A stretch of DNA of 64,000 bases from Hirsutella rhossiliensis (GCF_020360975.1 NW_025408671.1:4154001-4218000); one strand, 5' to 3'; counted from the stretch's first letter, positions 43,583-56,035 are shown. The notes: generated by a model from the sequence alone, not told the origin. A program made the numbers and translations.

Positions 43583-44722
43583 TCAAAGCCCGATTCTGTT
43601 TTCCTCGACTCACGCGCCCGTCCACACCCCGTTGCGAAGTTGTCTGGAATCCATCTATTTGCGTTTCTTGTCTGGCAGTCTGTTCTGGATTTACGTTAAA
43701 CCCCCCCCCTCGGTGCATCACCGTCTTATTGCAGCGGAAAGGGTGGTATGAAGACGAGAAAACGTCTCCATGACCTTAGACGAGTATCTGTAGCTCAATC
43801 CAAAGAGGGCTTTTTGCATGCCGTTGCTGTTGTTAGTTCTGCAAAGCTGCCGCAGGCATTCGTATTCCTATCCGGCCCTTGCAAGGATCAAGAGCGCAGC
43901 TACTGCACGCACATGCATCTAAGCGCCCGTTTTATTACGCGTCCCGATCCTGCCTTGATTTCCCCCATGCCTCCATTCCCTCGAATTCCTTGGCTCCCCC
44001 CTCGACCTCTATGATTATTGCTTTGCTCTGGTCCGAGGCCAAAAGGAGGGGGTGCCAGTAAACTCCCATGTTAGTCCAGCCCTACTTATGTGTAATTCGC
44101 ATGATATACACACACCGCCCCGTAATTCAGGCAGGGAACTTGAGGCAGCAACCGTCTCACCTGCCAGACTCGGCTACCTAGGGCCGGCTGGACGGGGCGG
44201 AGCAGCTTTTCTTTTGCCTCGTTGGCCTGGACCCGACGTCACATCTCGTTGCGTTCCTCTCACCCCTCTTGTCCCGCCCGGGATGACTTGCGAGGGAGAA
44301 GGGAAGAAAGAAAGAGAAGGATTCGAGGTTGCATTTGTTTCTATTGGAGGATTATCGAAGTTGATTTCCTAGACGTTGTGCAATTGTTACGTCGGGCGAG
44401 CAGTGGGCATAGGGAACAACTTGGGGCATTGTCAAGAGAGAATACTAACCAACTGCTTCAATGTGCTTATCCTGTAATTACATACATAGCGATTGGAAGT
44501 GCTACTATTATGTCATTACTATCATGAGGGCTGGTAGGACAAGGACAAGGGTCCCTGTCTTTCGGCTTCTTTATTTTCGTCACCACCCCAGCTCATACTG
44601 TAAGCTCCCGTCAACAGCATAACAACCCATTCATTGTACGGCATTGCAAGCATCAAGCCCGTCTTCAAATCGTCACCATTCATCCCTCTTCCCTCTCCCA
44701 TCCCTCCATCATCTTCTCCACA
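43583..44722. other. Intergenic, no gene
   Basis: About 1.1 kb. Open frames are short. Sequence from 44640 to 44722 is pyrimidine-rich and looks like the leader of the DUF3659 gene. Confidence 0.45.
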
Positions 44723-45454
44723 ATGGCGACGGAATCTTCGCCGCCGCCTTCGTCGCCCCTGAGCGAATCGCCACCCCAAGACCAGCAAGATGCCGCGCAC
44801 CCAGACTCGTCGCCAAAGACTAGCAGGACCAGCCCCGATGACGACAAGGCCGCGCCCGACAAGCCGCGCGAGCCCATTGCCATCCCCCCCATCACTCCCA
44901 TCGCGTCCCAGCAGGACCTCGAGACATTGGCGCGGGGCCTCGAGGGCAGGTTCGTCGACGAGTTCGGCAATGTCCTGGACTGGGACGGCACCGTGCTGGG
45001 CCACGTGCGAGGCGATCTGCCCTCCATGGTGGGCAGGCCCGTCTCTGCGCGGGGCCAGGTTGTCGACGCTGACGGCCAGGTGGCTGGGTACGTCTCCGAG
45101 AACTTTGTGCCCCCGGCTGGCGCTGCTGCTTCCTCGTCGCCCCCTCAGCCGTCGTCGAGGAAGCCACTCGACCGGGGGCTGAGGGTGGATGAGGCCGGCA
45201 CCATCTTCGACCACGAGGGCGTGCCCGTCGGAAAGATAATGCAACCAAAAGGCTCTCCTCGCCCCGGCGAATCAAGACGGGGCCAGGGATCACAGCATCA
45301 CCCGGGCACCTCGTCATGCTCGCCCGCGACCCCCAGCCCGTCCGAGGTCTGCCTCGACGTCAAGTCGACGCACGACGGCATTCAGCTGATCATCAAGATA
45401 CCCACCGTCTTCCATGCCTGTTCCGCGCCACCGCCGCCACCACCACCATCGTAA
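44723..45454 (+). CDS. Small DUF3659 (LEA-like) repeat protein
   Basis: Single exon, 243 residues. A Ser/Pro/Asp-rich N terminus precedes two to three copies of the DUF3659 pattern, in which a conserved G-x-(F/V)-(V/D)-(D/N)-x-x-G-x-(V/I)-(L/V)-(D)-x-(D/E)-G block alternates with a Val-Gly-x-(V/L) block: GRFVDEFGNVLDWDGTVLGHV, ARGQVVDADGQVAGYV and GLRVDEAGTIFDHEGVPVGKI (each quoted in part). The C terminus DVKSTHDGIQLIIKIPTVFHAC is a conserved family ending; the Pro run PPPPPPP precedes the stop. It shares its repeat with the large protein starting 1 kb downstream. LEA-like proteins are thought to protect against desiccation; this is family association, not shown. Confidence 0.78.
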   Translation: MATESSPPPSSPLSESPPQDQQDAAHPDSSPKTSRTSPDDDKAAPDKPREPIAIPPITPIASQQDLETLARGLEGRFVDEFGNVLDWDGTVLGHVRGDLPSMVGRPVSARGQVVDADGQVAGYVSENFVPPAGAAASSSPPQPSSRKPLDRGLRVDEAGTIFDHEGVPVGKIMQPKGSPRPGESRRGQGSQHHPGTSSCSPATPSPSEVCLDVKSTHDGIQLIIKIPTVFHACSAPPPPPPPS

Positions 45455-46437
45455 GGGTCTCTTCTCCCTCCATGGTCTCGGTATTCTGTTCTGTATGTAC
45501 TTAGTATGTTTGCATGGAAGGAGTACTGTACGAGTATCAGTTGTGATAGTGAGGTGAGGCTGATCCGGCGCGGGGAAGCCTCGACAAGGGGGAAAGGGGG
45601 GGGGGGGGTGGCTTGATGAATCCATAAAGGCCGAGGCAATGATCCCTGTGTAAAGGCATTAATGGAAAAACAGGGTGAGATCAAAGCATGACATGCAGGC
45701 GTCAGCCACACCAGCTTCCCCACAGTCAAGACTCCTTACCTCATGTCTGAGATCATCTTGACCATGTTGCTTCCATCGGCAACCCTGTTTCCGCCATGCT
45801 TTGACCCCGTCGTGATATCCGCCGGGTCCATGGAGTCGTTGTGGCGGCACCGGAAAAGAAAGCACGCAGGCCTGCAACAACTCGCATCTCGATGACCGGC
45901 CCTCCGGAGCCAAGAAAGAGGCACGGCACGGGCCAACTTGCCTGGTTTGCTGAGGATATATGCATGGGCCAACCGCATCCCGAACCCATTCATTCTCTCC
46001 CGCTCTTCTCTGCTCCCACGCCCCTCCCACCTCTTCTGCCCTCGCCTGGCTCCTTTGGCACCCCCCGATTCGGAGCCCGGAGCCGTCATATTGCGTCACT
46101 CGTGGCTCCAAGAACTCGGTTCCATCTGAGCGGTGACGCCATGCCAATGGCCCCCGTCAAAGTTCTGGCTGGTCTCTGACGTTGGTGGCCTTTCACCCTT
46201 CTTCGCAACTTGGTTAGACAGTATTGCAATGGCAGGAAGAGGACCAAGAAACTTGCTTGCTGGGCATGGCTCACATCGCATATAAATGTATAGAGGCTCG
46301 TGTGGCTGTATATCTTTTGCCGTCCGAGAGAAAGAAAGCAGAAGAAACTTGAAAAGCTGAAAGAGAAACACCAGGACCAAGTGAACCAACCCCAGATTAT
46401 ACCCCGTACATCGAAGAAATCACCATACTCGCCGGCA
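45455..46437. other. Intergenic with a poly-G run
   Basis: About 980 nt between the two DUF3659 genes. A run of G lies at 45592-45608. No gene is supported. Confidence 0.45.
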
Positions 46438-49400
46438 ATGCCCAAGAACCCGCTTTCCATCCCCGGCAGCTGGGGCCAAGAGTCCGAAACGCAGAGAGAG
46501 GACGAGCATGAACAATGTAATGAACCCGCCTCCATTTCCTTTGGCCAGCTCTAGCTAACCTGTGAAGCTCAAACTGAATCGGCGGATGCCGTCCCACGAA
46601 GTGTCGCCGCCGGCGTCGTCAACAAGTCCGGAGAAATCGTAGACGACAGCGGCAAGGCCATTGGCAAGATACCAGACTCCGAGGACCCCCAGGATCTCGT
46701 GGGAAACACCGCCACCACAGCCGGCGACATCGTCAGCGACTCAGGTGATGTCCTCGCCAAGGCCTCGCTCGACAGCGAGTACACGACACAGTCGACCAAG
46801 GGCGAGGCCAAGTCGGGCAGCTGGAACCTGCTCGGCAAAACAAAAGGCGCCGTCCAGACGGCCGAGAACATCCGGAAGCCCGTCAGCAATACGCTTGAGT
46901 TTGCGGGCAACCTGCAAACCTTGAGTCAGAACCAGCGCGGTCGCACCGATGAGAAGCAGGCTGAGGGCGCTCCGAGCAGCGCCAAGGGTGAGATCCCGGG
47001 CGAGAAGCATTCGACAGACGCGGACACGTCTCGACAGGACACTTCTGCCAATGTTTCCGAGCGCACCTCTGTCAAAGACCCTGCAGAAACCCCGTCCTCG
47101 TCAGCCCAAGGCGAACATCTACCATGCATTCAACTCAAAGACAATGACACCCCGACCGGCGAGAGAGCGACGGATAAGTGTCACAAATCGTCCGCCGCCG
47201 ACAAGGCTCAGGAGCGGTCAAAGGCGGCCACAGACGACCACGTCAAGGACGCCAAGCCCGACATTGACATCCCAGGAGAAGGCAAGACCCCCGATGAGCC
47301 CATGGTCGTGAGGAGCCCCGCGCCAATCGACGAAGACGACAAGGATGCCAAGTCCGAGACAAAGCCCACAGACGCGGCCACGAAACAAACCGCCGACGAG
47401 ACAAACGAAGAAGCTCTGGAGCAAGCAACGGAAAAGGGCCCCGAGCAGGCAACCGACAAGAGCTCAGATCAAACAGAGACGGCTACGGAACGAGGTCGCT
47501 CGGTGGGGGCAGCAGACAAAACCCCTGGACAAGCAGCAGACACGGTTACGGACCAGGCCACAGGGCGAGCACCCTCTGAGCAGCATTCGGAGCAGGTAAC
47601 GGAAAAAGCCGTTGAGCATGCTCCTTCTGAACAAGTCCCCACAGACCAAAGGTTGGAGCACGCGACGGACAAGACTTCGCAACACACTCCCTCAGAACAT
47701 GGCCTCGAGCAGGCTTCGCACAAGGGTCCCGAGGGCCTCGACCAAGCTCCAGATCACACCACGGAGCGAGCGCTTTCGGAGCACCCCACTGAGCACGCCT
47801 CCCTCGGCCGCACGCAATCCCAGTCGCTCACGTCAGCCAGCGTCGACGACTCCGTTGCCGACACCGAGACCAAGGCTGAAGGCGAGGCCGAGGTCGGAGA
47901 GGAAACCAAGGCCAGGGCCGAAGGCGACCCCGAGGATCCAGCAGCCCTCGGGGAGACGGACAAGGATGGCGCACAGGGTGAGGAGCGTGCGGCGGAGGCG
48001 GTTGGGGAAGATACCGGCAAAGAGGCCCAGCAGGAGGACGGAACGGAGGTGGCAGGCAAGGACGAGGAAGAGCAACAGCAGCCTACAGCCCCAAGCATTC
48101 TCAAAGGCGCCAAGGTCAACAAGGCCGGCAACGTCGTCGACAGCGACGGCGACGTCGTGGGGCGGTTAGTCGAAGGTGACGCTAAGCAGCTCCTGGGTAA
48201 GATGGCCGACGAGTCGGGCAACTTCTTGGACGAATCGGGCAAGGTGATTGGGCGTGCTGAACCCCTTCCGGATGAGGAAGAGCCAGCGCCTGCCGAGGAG
48301 GAGGAGAAGCAGGAGCCTACAGCCCTAAACATTCTCAAAGGCGCCAAGGTCAACAAGGCGGGCAATGTCGTCGACAGCGACGGCGACGTCGTGGGGCGGC
48401 TGGTCGAAGGCGACGCCAAGCAGCTCCTAGGTAAGATGGCCGACGAGTCGGGCAACTTCTTGGACGAGTCGGGCAAGGTGATCGGGCGTGCCGAGCCCCT
48501 TCCGGATGACGAGGCGGCCGATGCTGAGGAAGAGCAGCAGCAGCCCGTAGATTACAGCATTCTCAAGGGCACCAAGGTCAACAAGGCCGGCAACCTCGTC
48601 GACAAAAACGGCGACGTCATCGGCCGCTTGGTTGAGGGCGATGTCAAGCAGCTCCTGGGAAAGACGGCCGACGAATCGGGCAACCTCTGGAACGACTCAG
48701 GCAAGATAGTTGGTCGAGCCGAGCCCCTTCCCGATGACGAGCGGGCGGGCGCCAAGGACTTTGCTCCCTTTGAAAACTTCCCTGATGCCACCGTCGAGGC
48801 CGACGGGCGGGTCGTATCCGAGGGCAGACAGGTGGGCACCGTCGTCGAGGGCGACCCCAAGCGCCTCAAGGGCAGCCGTGTCGACGAGGACGGCGACATC
48901 CTAGACCGACGTGGTAACGTGGTCGGCAAGGCCGAGGCATGGGACGAGCCTGAGGCCGAGGTGCAGGCGGAAACGGACCGGTCGATGCTGGCGGGCAAGA
49001 GAGTAAACAAGGCGGGTAACGTGGTCGATTCGGCGGGCGTCATCTACGGCCGCGTCATCGAGGGCAACGTCGCCAGCCTCGTGGGACGCATGTGCAACAA
49101 AGACGGGCACGTCATGAGCGAGTCGGGCGAGATCATCGGCAAGGCAGAGCTGGTGCCGGAGCACGAACGCGAAGGGTCCCGCGACGGACCGTTTGCCGAG
49201 CTCGTCGGCTGCACCGTGACCAAGGACGGCAAGGTAGTGACGGGTGCCGGGGATGTGGTCGGGCGGCTCACGTCGGGCGATGGCAAGAAGCTGTTTGGCC
49301 GCTCCGTCGACGAGGACGGCGACGTCGTGGACCGCAACGGCAACGTGCTGGGCAAGGCAGAGCGCTGGGAGGAGCCCGAGGTGGAGAAGAGGAGGGATCC

Positions 49401-50409
49401 GCTGGCCGGCCGCCGGGTCAACCGCGAGGGCAACATTGTCGACGAGGACGGCAACCTCATTGGCAAGCTGGTGAGCGGCGACCTGGCCATTTGCTCGGGC
49501 AAGGAGGTGGACGAGGATGGTGACGTTGTCAACTCCAAGGGCATCACCATCGGACACGTCAGCCGGCTCGAGGACATCCCGCCGGAGCCGGAGCCGGAGC
49601 CGGAGCCCGAGGTGGAGACGGAGACTGCGGAGGAGAGGGAGGCGCGCGAGCAGGCGGAGAAGGATCGCAAACTTGCGGGACAGCTTTCAGCGTCGATCGA
49701 GCAATCACTCGACAAGATCCGTCCCATCTGCAAGATGATCACGGACAAAATTGACAGCGCGGAGCGCAAGCCCAAGGACGAGCTCGACGAGGAGCAGCTG
49801 GTTAAGGAAGTGAAGCCGCTCATCGAGGAGGGCCACAGGGTCCTGACGGAGACCAACGGCGTCATCCGCGGGCTGGACCCGGACGGCCGCATCCAGCGCA
49901 ATGCCAAGCACAAGGCGGCGACGCGCGACGCGAGCCCCGAGGAGCACCACCTGGCCGAGGTGCTCAAGGAGGTGAGTGCCAGCCTTGTATGGTTCTGAGC
50001 GGTAAGATGCTAACGACACCGATACAGCTCACGGGCACCGTCAGCCAAACCATCGAGAACGCTCAGCGCAAGATTGACGGCATGCCGCACGCCAAGAAGG
50101 AGCTCAATCCTCTATGGGGACTGCTCACCGAGCCGCTCTTCCAGATCCTCGCGGCCGTGGGCCTGTTGCTAAATGGTGTGCTCGGGCTCGTCGGACAGCT
50201 GGTAAGCAACCACCGCCCCCTTTCCTCGTTTCTCCCTGAGTCGGTCGGTCGAGAGGCAACGGGATTGACTCTCCTGCGTGTAGCTGAGCGGTCTGGGCCT
50301 GGGCGGCCTCATCGACAAACTGCTGGGCGGATTGGGGCTCAATAAGATCCTCGGATCCCTCGGCCTGGGCAGTGCGCTTGACGCGTTGACGGGCAAGAAG
50401 AAGAAGTAA
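46438..50409 (+). CDS. Large DUF3659 repeat (LEA-domain) protein with conserved C-terminal domain
   Basis: Exons 46438-46516, 46568-49971, 50028-50201 and 50284-50409 give 1,260 residues, in frame throughout. One DUF3659 unit (VVNKSGEIVDDSGKAIGKI) lies near residue 40. Residues about 100-535 are disordered, with many degenerate 11-14-residue words such as EQATDKSSDQ and SEHGLEQASHKG. Seven DUF3659 units follow between about residues 537 and 1028; the first two are nearly identical. After a Glu/Pro spacer, a helical region (QLSASIEQSLDKIRPICKMI) leads into a C-terminal domain PLWGLLTEPLFQILAAVGLLLNG with a glycine/leucine-rich end (GLGLGGLIDKLLGGLGL) and poly-Lys. The C-terminal domain probably corresponds to DUF6987. 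No signal peptide. A role in stress protection is inferred from the LEA label only. Confidence 0.85.
48097..49570 (+). repeat. Seven tandem DUF3659-coding repeats
   Basis: Units start near 48097, 48331, 48559, 48775, 48985, 49195 and 49396. Each codes a VNKAG-x-VVD-x-x-G-x-(V/I)-x-GR-(L/V)-x-x-G-(D/N) half and a DE(S/D)G-x-(x)-D-x-x-G-x-V-x-GKAE half. Units 1 and 2 are almost identical at the DNA level over 234 nt. Confidence 0.9.
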
Positions 50410-51039
50410 AGCCACACCGAGTTGATGGGATGGAGTCGAGATTGAGTATGTAAATGCGCTTGAACACGGTACACACTGTATAAGAGCGCGGGGTATTGTG
50501 GAGGATATGGAACCTTGGCACTGTGTACCTTGGACTCGATGGTTCGTCAGGGGTAAAGCTTAGCGGGACGGTCCGGCCTGGCGAGCTGAAGTCACAGCGG
50601 CTAATCACTGGAGCTTGAATTCTTTTGGAACTATGTTCGTCACGGGTTGATCAATCCTCGGGTTTGCCTGTATTTTACCTTTGCTCATGGATGTCTATGA
50701 GCTCAGAGTTTGTCGACACTATCGAAAGTCGTGTTCTGTCGTTGTCTTGGAATGTCTCAGGCCCTGGCATGCAATGTCTCCCCCCTATACGCGAGCCAGT
50801 AACTACCAAGTTCGCAGCTCACAATGTGGCACAGGACAACGAATAATGGAAATTTTGATTCTCATTCATCGAACAACTAGCTCAGTCCAAGTCCCTGCCA
50901 CCTATCCGCCGAATTATACATGTTTTCAAAATCGTTATGCAGAGAAATATACAACATCGCGTCATGGCGCCCTGGTGCGCCCATCCACCCTTTTAACGGC
51001 GTGGCCCGAGACAGTGAGCAGGGGTGAGCATGAAGAGCT
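50410..51039. other. Intergenic, convergent 3' flanks
   Basis: About 630 nt between two convergent genes; no gene or element recognised. Confidence 0.45.
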
Positions 51040-51793
51040 TTACAGAGCGAGAACAGCGAGGGCAATACCCAGGATAGCGGCGGGAGCAGCGGTGGCAGCC
51101 GGGGCGAGAGCGGAGGAGCTCGAAGACGAAGAACCGTTGCGGGAGCCGGAGCCGGAACCGGAACCAGCGCGAGTGCCGGAGCCAGAGGTAGAGGTAGCAG
51201 AAGACCCGCCGGTGGCAGTGGCGGACGAGCCGCTGGAGTCGGTGGCAGTAGAATCGCCGCTGTCAGAGCCAGCAGAGTTGCTGCCAGCGGTAGGAGAAGC
51301 ACCCGCGGCACCACTCGAGGCAGGGGCGCCGTTGGCAGAATCACCACCGGCGGCGCCAGTGGCCTTGGGGGTGCCGGCAGACGAGTTATAGTAGTGCTTG
51401 CTGATGCAGTCGCTCTGGCAGGCAGCGTAGCGCTCAGTCTGCTCCTTGCTACCGTCACCCTGGGGGCAGGCGGCGACGCAGTTTGTGGTGGCGTTGACCT
51501 GGCTGGTGTCGGGGGCGGGGACCTACACAGGGAGCAAGGTTAGCCATGTGAACTTTAAGAAATGGGAGACGAGACTGAGAACGTACGGTGATGCAGTGGG
51601 ACTTGCACACAACGTCCCCGAGGGCGCAGGCCGCGAGGCACCTGTCGGCAGAGGTCTGCGGGGCAGGGGCAGCCGACGTGGCTGTAGCGGCCTCGGACGA
51701 GGAAGCGGCCTCGGAAGACGCGGGGGCTGACACGGAGGTCTGGGCGCTGGCAACGGCGAAGGCGCCGGCAAAGATCAGGGCCGTGAAGCGCAT
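51040..51793 (-). CDS. GPI-anchored cell-surface protein with two four-Cys modules
   Basis: Exons 51793-51587 and 51522-51040 (donor GTACGT, acceptor TGTAG) give 229 residues. A signal peptide (MRFTALIFAGAFAVASA) is followed by a Ser/Ala-rich spacer, a first module CLAACALGDVVCKSHC (C-x3-C-x6-C-x3-C) and, after the intron, a second module of pattern C-x3-C-x15-C-x3-C. The rest is Ser/Gly/Thr-rich, suited to O-glycosylation, and ends with a small-residue GPI-attachment region and a hydrophobic tail (PAAILGIALAVLAL). The intron falls between the two modules. This layout is common for fungal wall proteins of unknown role, sometimes called CFEM-like, but the full eight-Cys CFEM spacing is not met. 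A CCA-type trinucleotide run lies just upstream of the start. Confidence 0.82.
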
Positions 51794-51807
51794 TGTGACG
51801 GCGGTGG

Positions 51808-51831
51808 TGGTGGTGGTGGTGGTGGTGGTGG
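51808..51831. repeat. (GGT)n trinucleotide repeat in the 5' leader
   Basis: Eight GGT units (ACC on the minus strand) begin about 15 nt upstream of the ATG of the GPI-anchored protein gene. Confidence 0.85.
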
Positions 51832-54800
51832 GAAGGCGAGAGGGCGATTACAATAGCGACGGTGGTAGCGAGTGTCGAGATGGAGAAAAAGCAACAAGTG
51901 GCTATTATGACAGAGAAGAATGGGATGGAGAGAGAAGGAAGGAAGAGGGAGCTGGAACAATGAGACGCGAGCAGGTCGAGGCCCTTTATTAATTTGACCA
52001 AAAGGAGGAGCCGGGGGGCTGCATGCTGGCTGGTCCGCCATGGCCAATACCAAGCTCGTGTTTTTGCCCGCGCCTGTGTTGTGTTTGTGCGTGCACAACA
52101 AGATCCCCTGCTCTGGGGGGAGGAAAGGGGGGGGGTCGATCAACACACGACGGTGAGAGGGGGGCGTGAGTCCAACAACACCGGCTTTCGGCTCGGCGCA
52201 GCCCCCCAAGACCTACAGTGCAGCACCGTACAGTGCAGGCATGTGAGCTACGGACTCGACATGCCCCCCAAAAGCAGACGGGCGCCGACGCAACCGCATG
52301 TTTTTCTTTCCTTGCTCGATGACTCTCTTGCGAGACCGTGTGTGTTTGTCCAGGAGGAACTCAGACATCGGTCCATCAACGGACAATGTTTTGACTGGAG
52401 TGGCGAGAGCGTCGACGGCTGGTATGCAACACCCGTCGTCAAGCTGATTGCCAAAGAGATTGGGGCAAAGAGGCGAAATTACGCCCATCATCGGGCGGCC
52501 AATTGGTTGCTTGGTACAGTGCCGAAACACGCAGCCTGCCTCCGCCCGGCATCAGGCAATTGGAGCAGGATGTTCGAACGGCGGGCCTCGCCGGGGGGGA
52601 GGCGTCTTTTCCCGTTCAGCTTGTCCCGCAAAAGAAGCAAGGCACGAGGTTATTTCGCTGGTTTGAAGCTAGCCACGGTGGGCGCATGGGCGCCTAGGCA
52701 ACTTACTCCGTTGCCAAGTAGCACAGTAATACATGGATTCATTATTCTTTGTTGCTGATACTGACGATGAGGATGGGGGTGGTTTTTTTGCTGTTGGGAG
52801 CGGCCTGCTTTGTCCGCGCACCACCCCTTTTCCCCGGCTCGCTGACTGAAATTTGTCTCGGCTCAAAGGAGGCAATCGCGGGAATTTTCTTGTTTACATC
52901 GTTCCTGCTCATGTATCCGTATGTACTGTCCAGTACAGTAAATATCTCGCCGGCAAGACCAGCCGTCCAATCAGTCATTCGGCCTTTTGTGAGCACACAC
53001 ATGGATATGCAGGCAAGTGTGCCGCGCGGCACATGACATCGGTGCTCAAATCAACCCATCAGCCCGGGCCGCGGCGACTGCATTCAACTCGCTCTGTGCT
53101 GTACAGTGTGTACACGAAGCCGCCGTCCACGGTAATACGAGAGGCGCCGGCCTTTTGGGTGGGAGAGCTCGTGTGTGGCTATACGAGACGCTTTGGCTTG
53201 CCTCTGGCCAGCCGGGCATGTGACAATGCTCATCATGATTTGCTCCACGATCTCTTCTCTTCCTGCTCCTTGGCTGTTGATCGGTGGATCCCCCAAGCCT
53301 CCGCACCCCCCCGGTCGAGTGAGAGAAAGAGGACCCCGATCGGCGCCAGAGCGAGAGTGCCCCGGGGAATACCTAACAAGAGATGACAAGGTGCGCCATG
53401 GCCTTGTCTTTCATTTCGTCCAGCAAGTCCGTCCGGTCTGGCCTGTCCGCCGCGACCGAGACGCGACCTGTCGACGCTTTGCGGCCAAGGGCGTCCGAGC
53501 GCCGTAGGTGCAGAAGAAAAACGACGAGCCCCGAGTGCCCCATGACAACAGAATGTACGGATGCTGTACATACGTGTCCGTACGGAGTATTCCTTTGCGA
53601 AGCTATTGCCTGCCATCCCCTGCAGCACTTACGTAATGTGAGAGCAGCCGGTGTGCTTGACATAAACAATGGAGCGCATGTTCCTCAACCATGGAAATGT
53701 AAGCAAGGGGAAAAAATCTTTTCTCCGCCAGACCCAGCGATCGTTTGCTCGCAGCCGAGCGCGCATAAAAGCTCCATTCTTGTTTGCCCGAGCATTTTAT
53801 GCCCGCTAGCCTGCGCGCACAAGCGCAACCACGGCTCCACGGTGCTTTTTCCGCACAAACATGCATGCATTGATTTCATCCTCGGACAGATGCCAATGCA
53901 GGCCCCGGCCGTCAGCTGCACTCACTGGTCTCAGGGGAAGAAGCAACCCAATACCTACCTACTCCGTAGTACTCCGCAACTGTCGTGGCAAATGGCTTCA
54001 TGTCCTTTTAGCCAAGCGCCATTCCGCCCACGGGCACATGGCTCCAAAGCACTCATCCCAAAGCTGAGCTTCGTCACTTCGTCACAAAGCGCATTCATTT
54101 TGAGAGGCCGGCACATCTCAGCCGTCCCTGCGGGCCCAGCCCATCGCGCTCGCTTCCCTAAGTTACCGCGCGCCGTACCTACGCTGCTACCTTAACATCA
54201 GCATCCTCCTGTTCCTGGCTGGACCTGCAGTCGTGTCGTGGCTTTGATTATGAGATGCCGCACGCGCATTCACCATTTCGGATTCCTCACATGCCCTCCA
54301 CGCGCCGCTGCAGCTCCAAGCACCGGGGCGGCAAGCCGAGGCGCCTTCCTTACCTGCCTGCGTGTCCCTGTGCGCCCATCTCATCTTATATAGGGAAATC
54401 TCTCATCACTTTTCCGACCAGCACCGTCCCACGTGGTCTGCCGTGAGAGTCTGCACAGACATACATGCTGTACAATGGGGTATCCGTAGTCATGCACAAG
54501 GTTCAAAGCAAACGAGACGACGCGAATTATACTCTCGTCAGTGTCGTACGAAATAAACCCATCGGACCAATGAGCTGATGGATACGTGCCTGTCCGCCTA
54601 GCCCTCCGGCCCGACCCCGCACCCGCAGCTCACCTCACCGTGCCTCACCGGCGGTGAGCTTTTTCCTAGCTCACTCACCGAGCAGCTGCTGCTGCAGCAT
54701 CCCCCTCAACCTCAACCACAAATCTCTCTCTCATCCCTGCGAAGCTAATTTGCTTTTGCGCAACAGCTGACCTGCTCCCGCACAAACGTCGTCGGAACAT

Positions 54801-54867
54801 TCCCCCTGTCCCACGTCCATCCGCCCCCCTCCTACCCCCCCTCCCCTCCCCCCCCACGCCGCCCGCG
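51832..54867. other. 3-kb gene-poor region
   Basis: No supported gene. A 270-codon frame at 53383-54195 plus and a 254-codon frame at 51994-52758 plus have mixed, implausible composition and no domain, signal peptide or intron pattern. GC skew and CG-rich words make long chance frames likely here. The last 300 nt are a pyrimidine-rich promoter/leader for the MDE1 gene. Confidence 0.5.
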
Positions 54868-55819
54868 ATGGCCTCGTCCGCCGGAGCAATCGACCCCGAG
54901 GACAAGCGTCCCGGCCCCGGCCAGGACGCCGCCGCCGACCGGCTCGTCACCTCGCACGACCCGCAGCATCCGGCCAACCTCATCCCCTCGCTCTGCGCAA
55001 AGTTCTGGACCCTGGGCTGGGTCACCGGCACCGGCGGCGGCTGCTCCATCAGAGACGGGTGAGCCTCGTCCCATCCGCTTCATCACTCATGCTCATCGTC
55101 GTCGTCGTCGTCGTCATGTCCTAACACGGACCAGCAACCTTGTCTACATCGCCCCGTCAGGCGTCCAAAAGGAACTCATGAAAAACACCGACATCTACGT
55201 CCTCAACCTCGCCGCCCAAGACCCCCACTCGGAGCAGCAGCAGCAGCAACAGCGCACCTATCTCCGCTCTCCGCCCTGCCACAAGCCCTCGCAGTGCACC
55301 CCCCTCTTCCTCGCCGCCTTCACCCGCCGCCGCGCCGGCTGCTGCATCCACACCCACTCCCACTGGGCCGTCCTCGTCACCCTCCTGCTCGAGGCCAACA
55401 GCCGCCCCGACGTCTTCGAGATCAACAACATTGAGCAGATCAAGGCCTTTCGCCGCGCCGCCGACGCGGCCAAACCCGGAAACCTCGGCTTCCACGACAC
55501 CCTGCGCATCCCCGTCATCGAGAACACCCCCCACGAAGAGGACCTGACCGAGTTCCTCGAGGCCGCCATGGACAAGTACCCCGACGCCTACGCCGTCCTC
55601 GTCCGGAGACATGGCGTTTATGTCTGGGGCGACAATGTGCACAAGGCCAAGACCCAGTGCGAGAGGTGAGCACGCATCACACGAGGCATGGTGAGTCCGA
55701 CGTGGCGCTGACACACTCTCCCAAGCCTCGACTATCTGTTCCAACTGGCCGTCGAGATGGCCAAGCTGAGCATCCCCTGGATCAGCGACATTGCCCGCAT
55801 CGGCCCAGACCGGCCATAA
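54868..55819 (+). CDS. MDE1: Methylthioribulose-1-phosphate dehydratase (methionine salvage)
   Basis: Exons 54868-55058, 55135-55665 and 55726-55819 give 271 residues. The protein is a class II aldolase-type fold: [26 protein letters not shown] followed by [13 protein letters not shown], then zinc ligands in [10 protein letters not shown] and RRHGVYVWG, and the conserved [17 protein letters not shown] (across the last junction). It dehydrates 5-methylthioribulose 1-phosphate to the diketo intermediate, recycling the methylthio group from polyamine and ethylene-type metabolism; cytosolic. A Gln-rich insertion (EQQQQQQ) interrupts the loop after AAQDPHS. Intron 1 holds a GTC trinucleotide repeat. 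Length is normal for the family. Confidence 0.95.
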
Positions 55820-56035
55820 AATAAGCTTTGTAGGGTCTAGTGCGTGCGTACGGACGAGCCGAGACTTTGTCTATCGACGGACGTACTCATTGGCGCCGTC
55901 CTTATTTCTACACATCCCGCGCCAAGCATCGAGGCAAACGAAATGCGATGCGGTGGTGCTCAGCCTCGACCATCACCCGGCGCTCGGCAGATGGGAACAG
56001 GGAACAGTTCGTCTTCTTTTTGTGGGCTGCAACCT

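Noticed and set aside
53383..54195. 270-codon plus-strand frame in the 3-kb gap
   Set aside because: Long but with random composition, no signal peptide, no intron pattern and no similarity recognised; chance frames are common in this GC-rich stretch.
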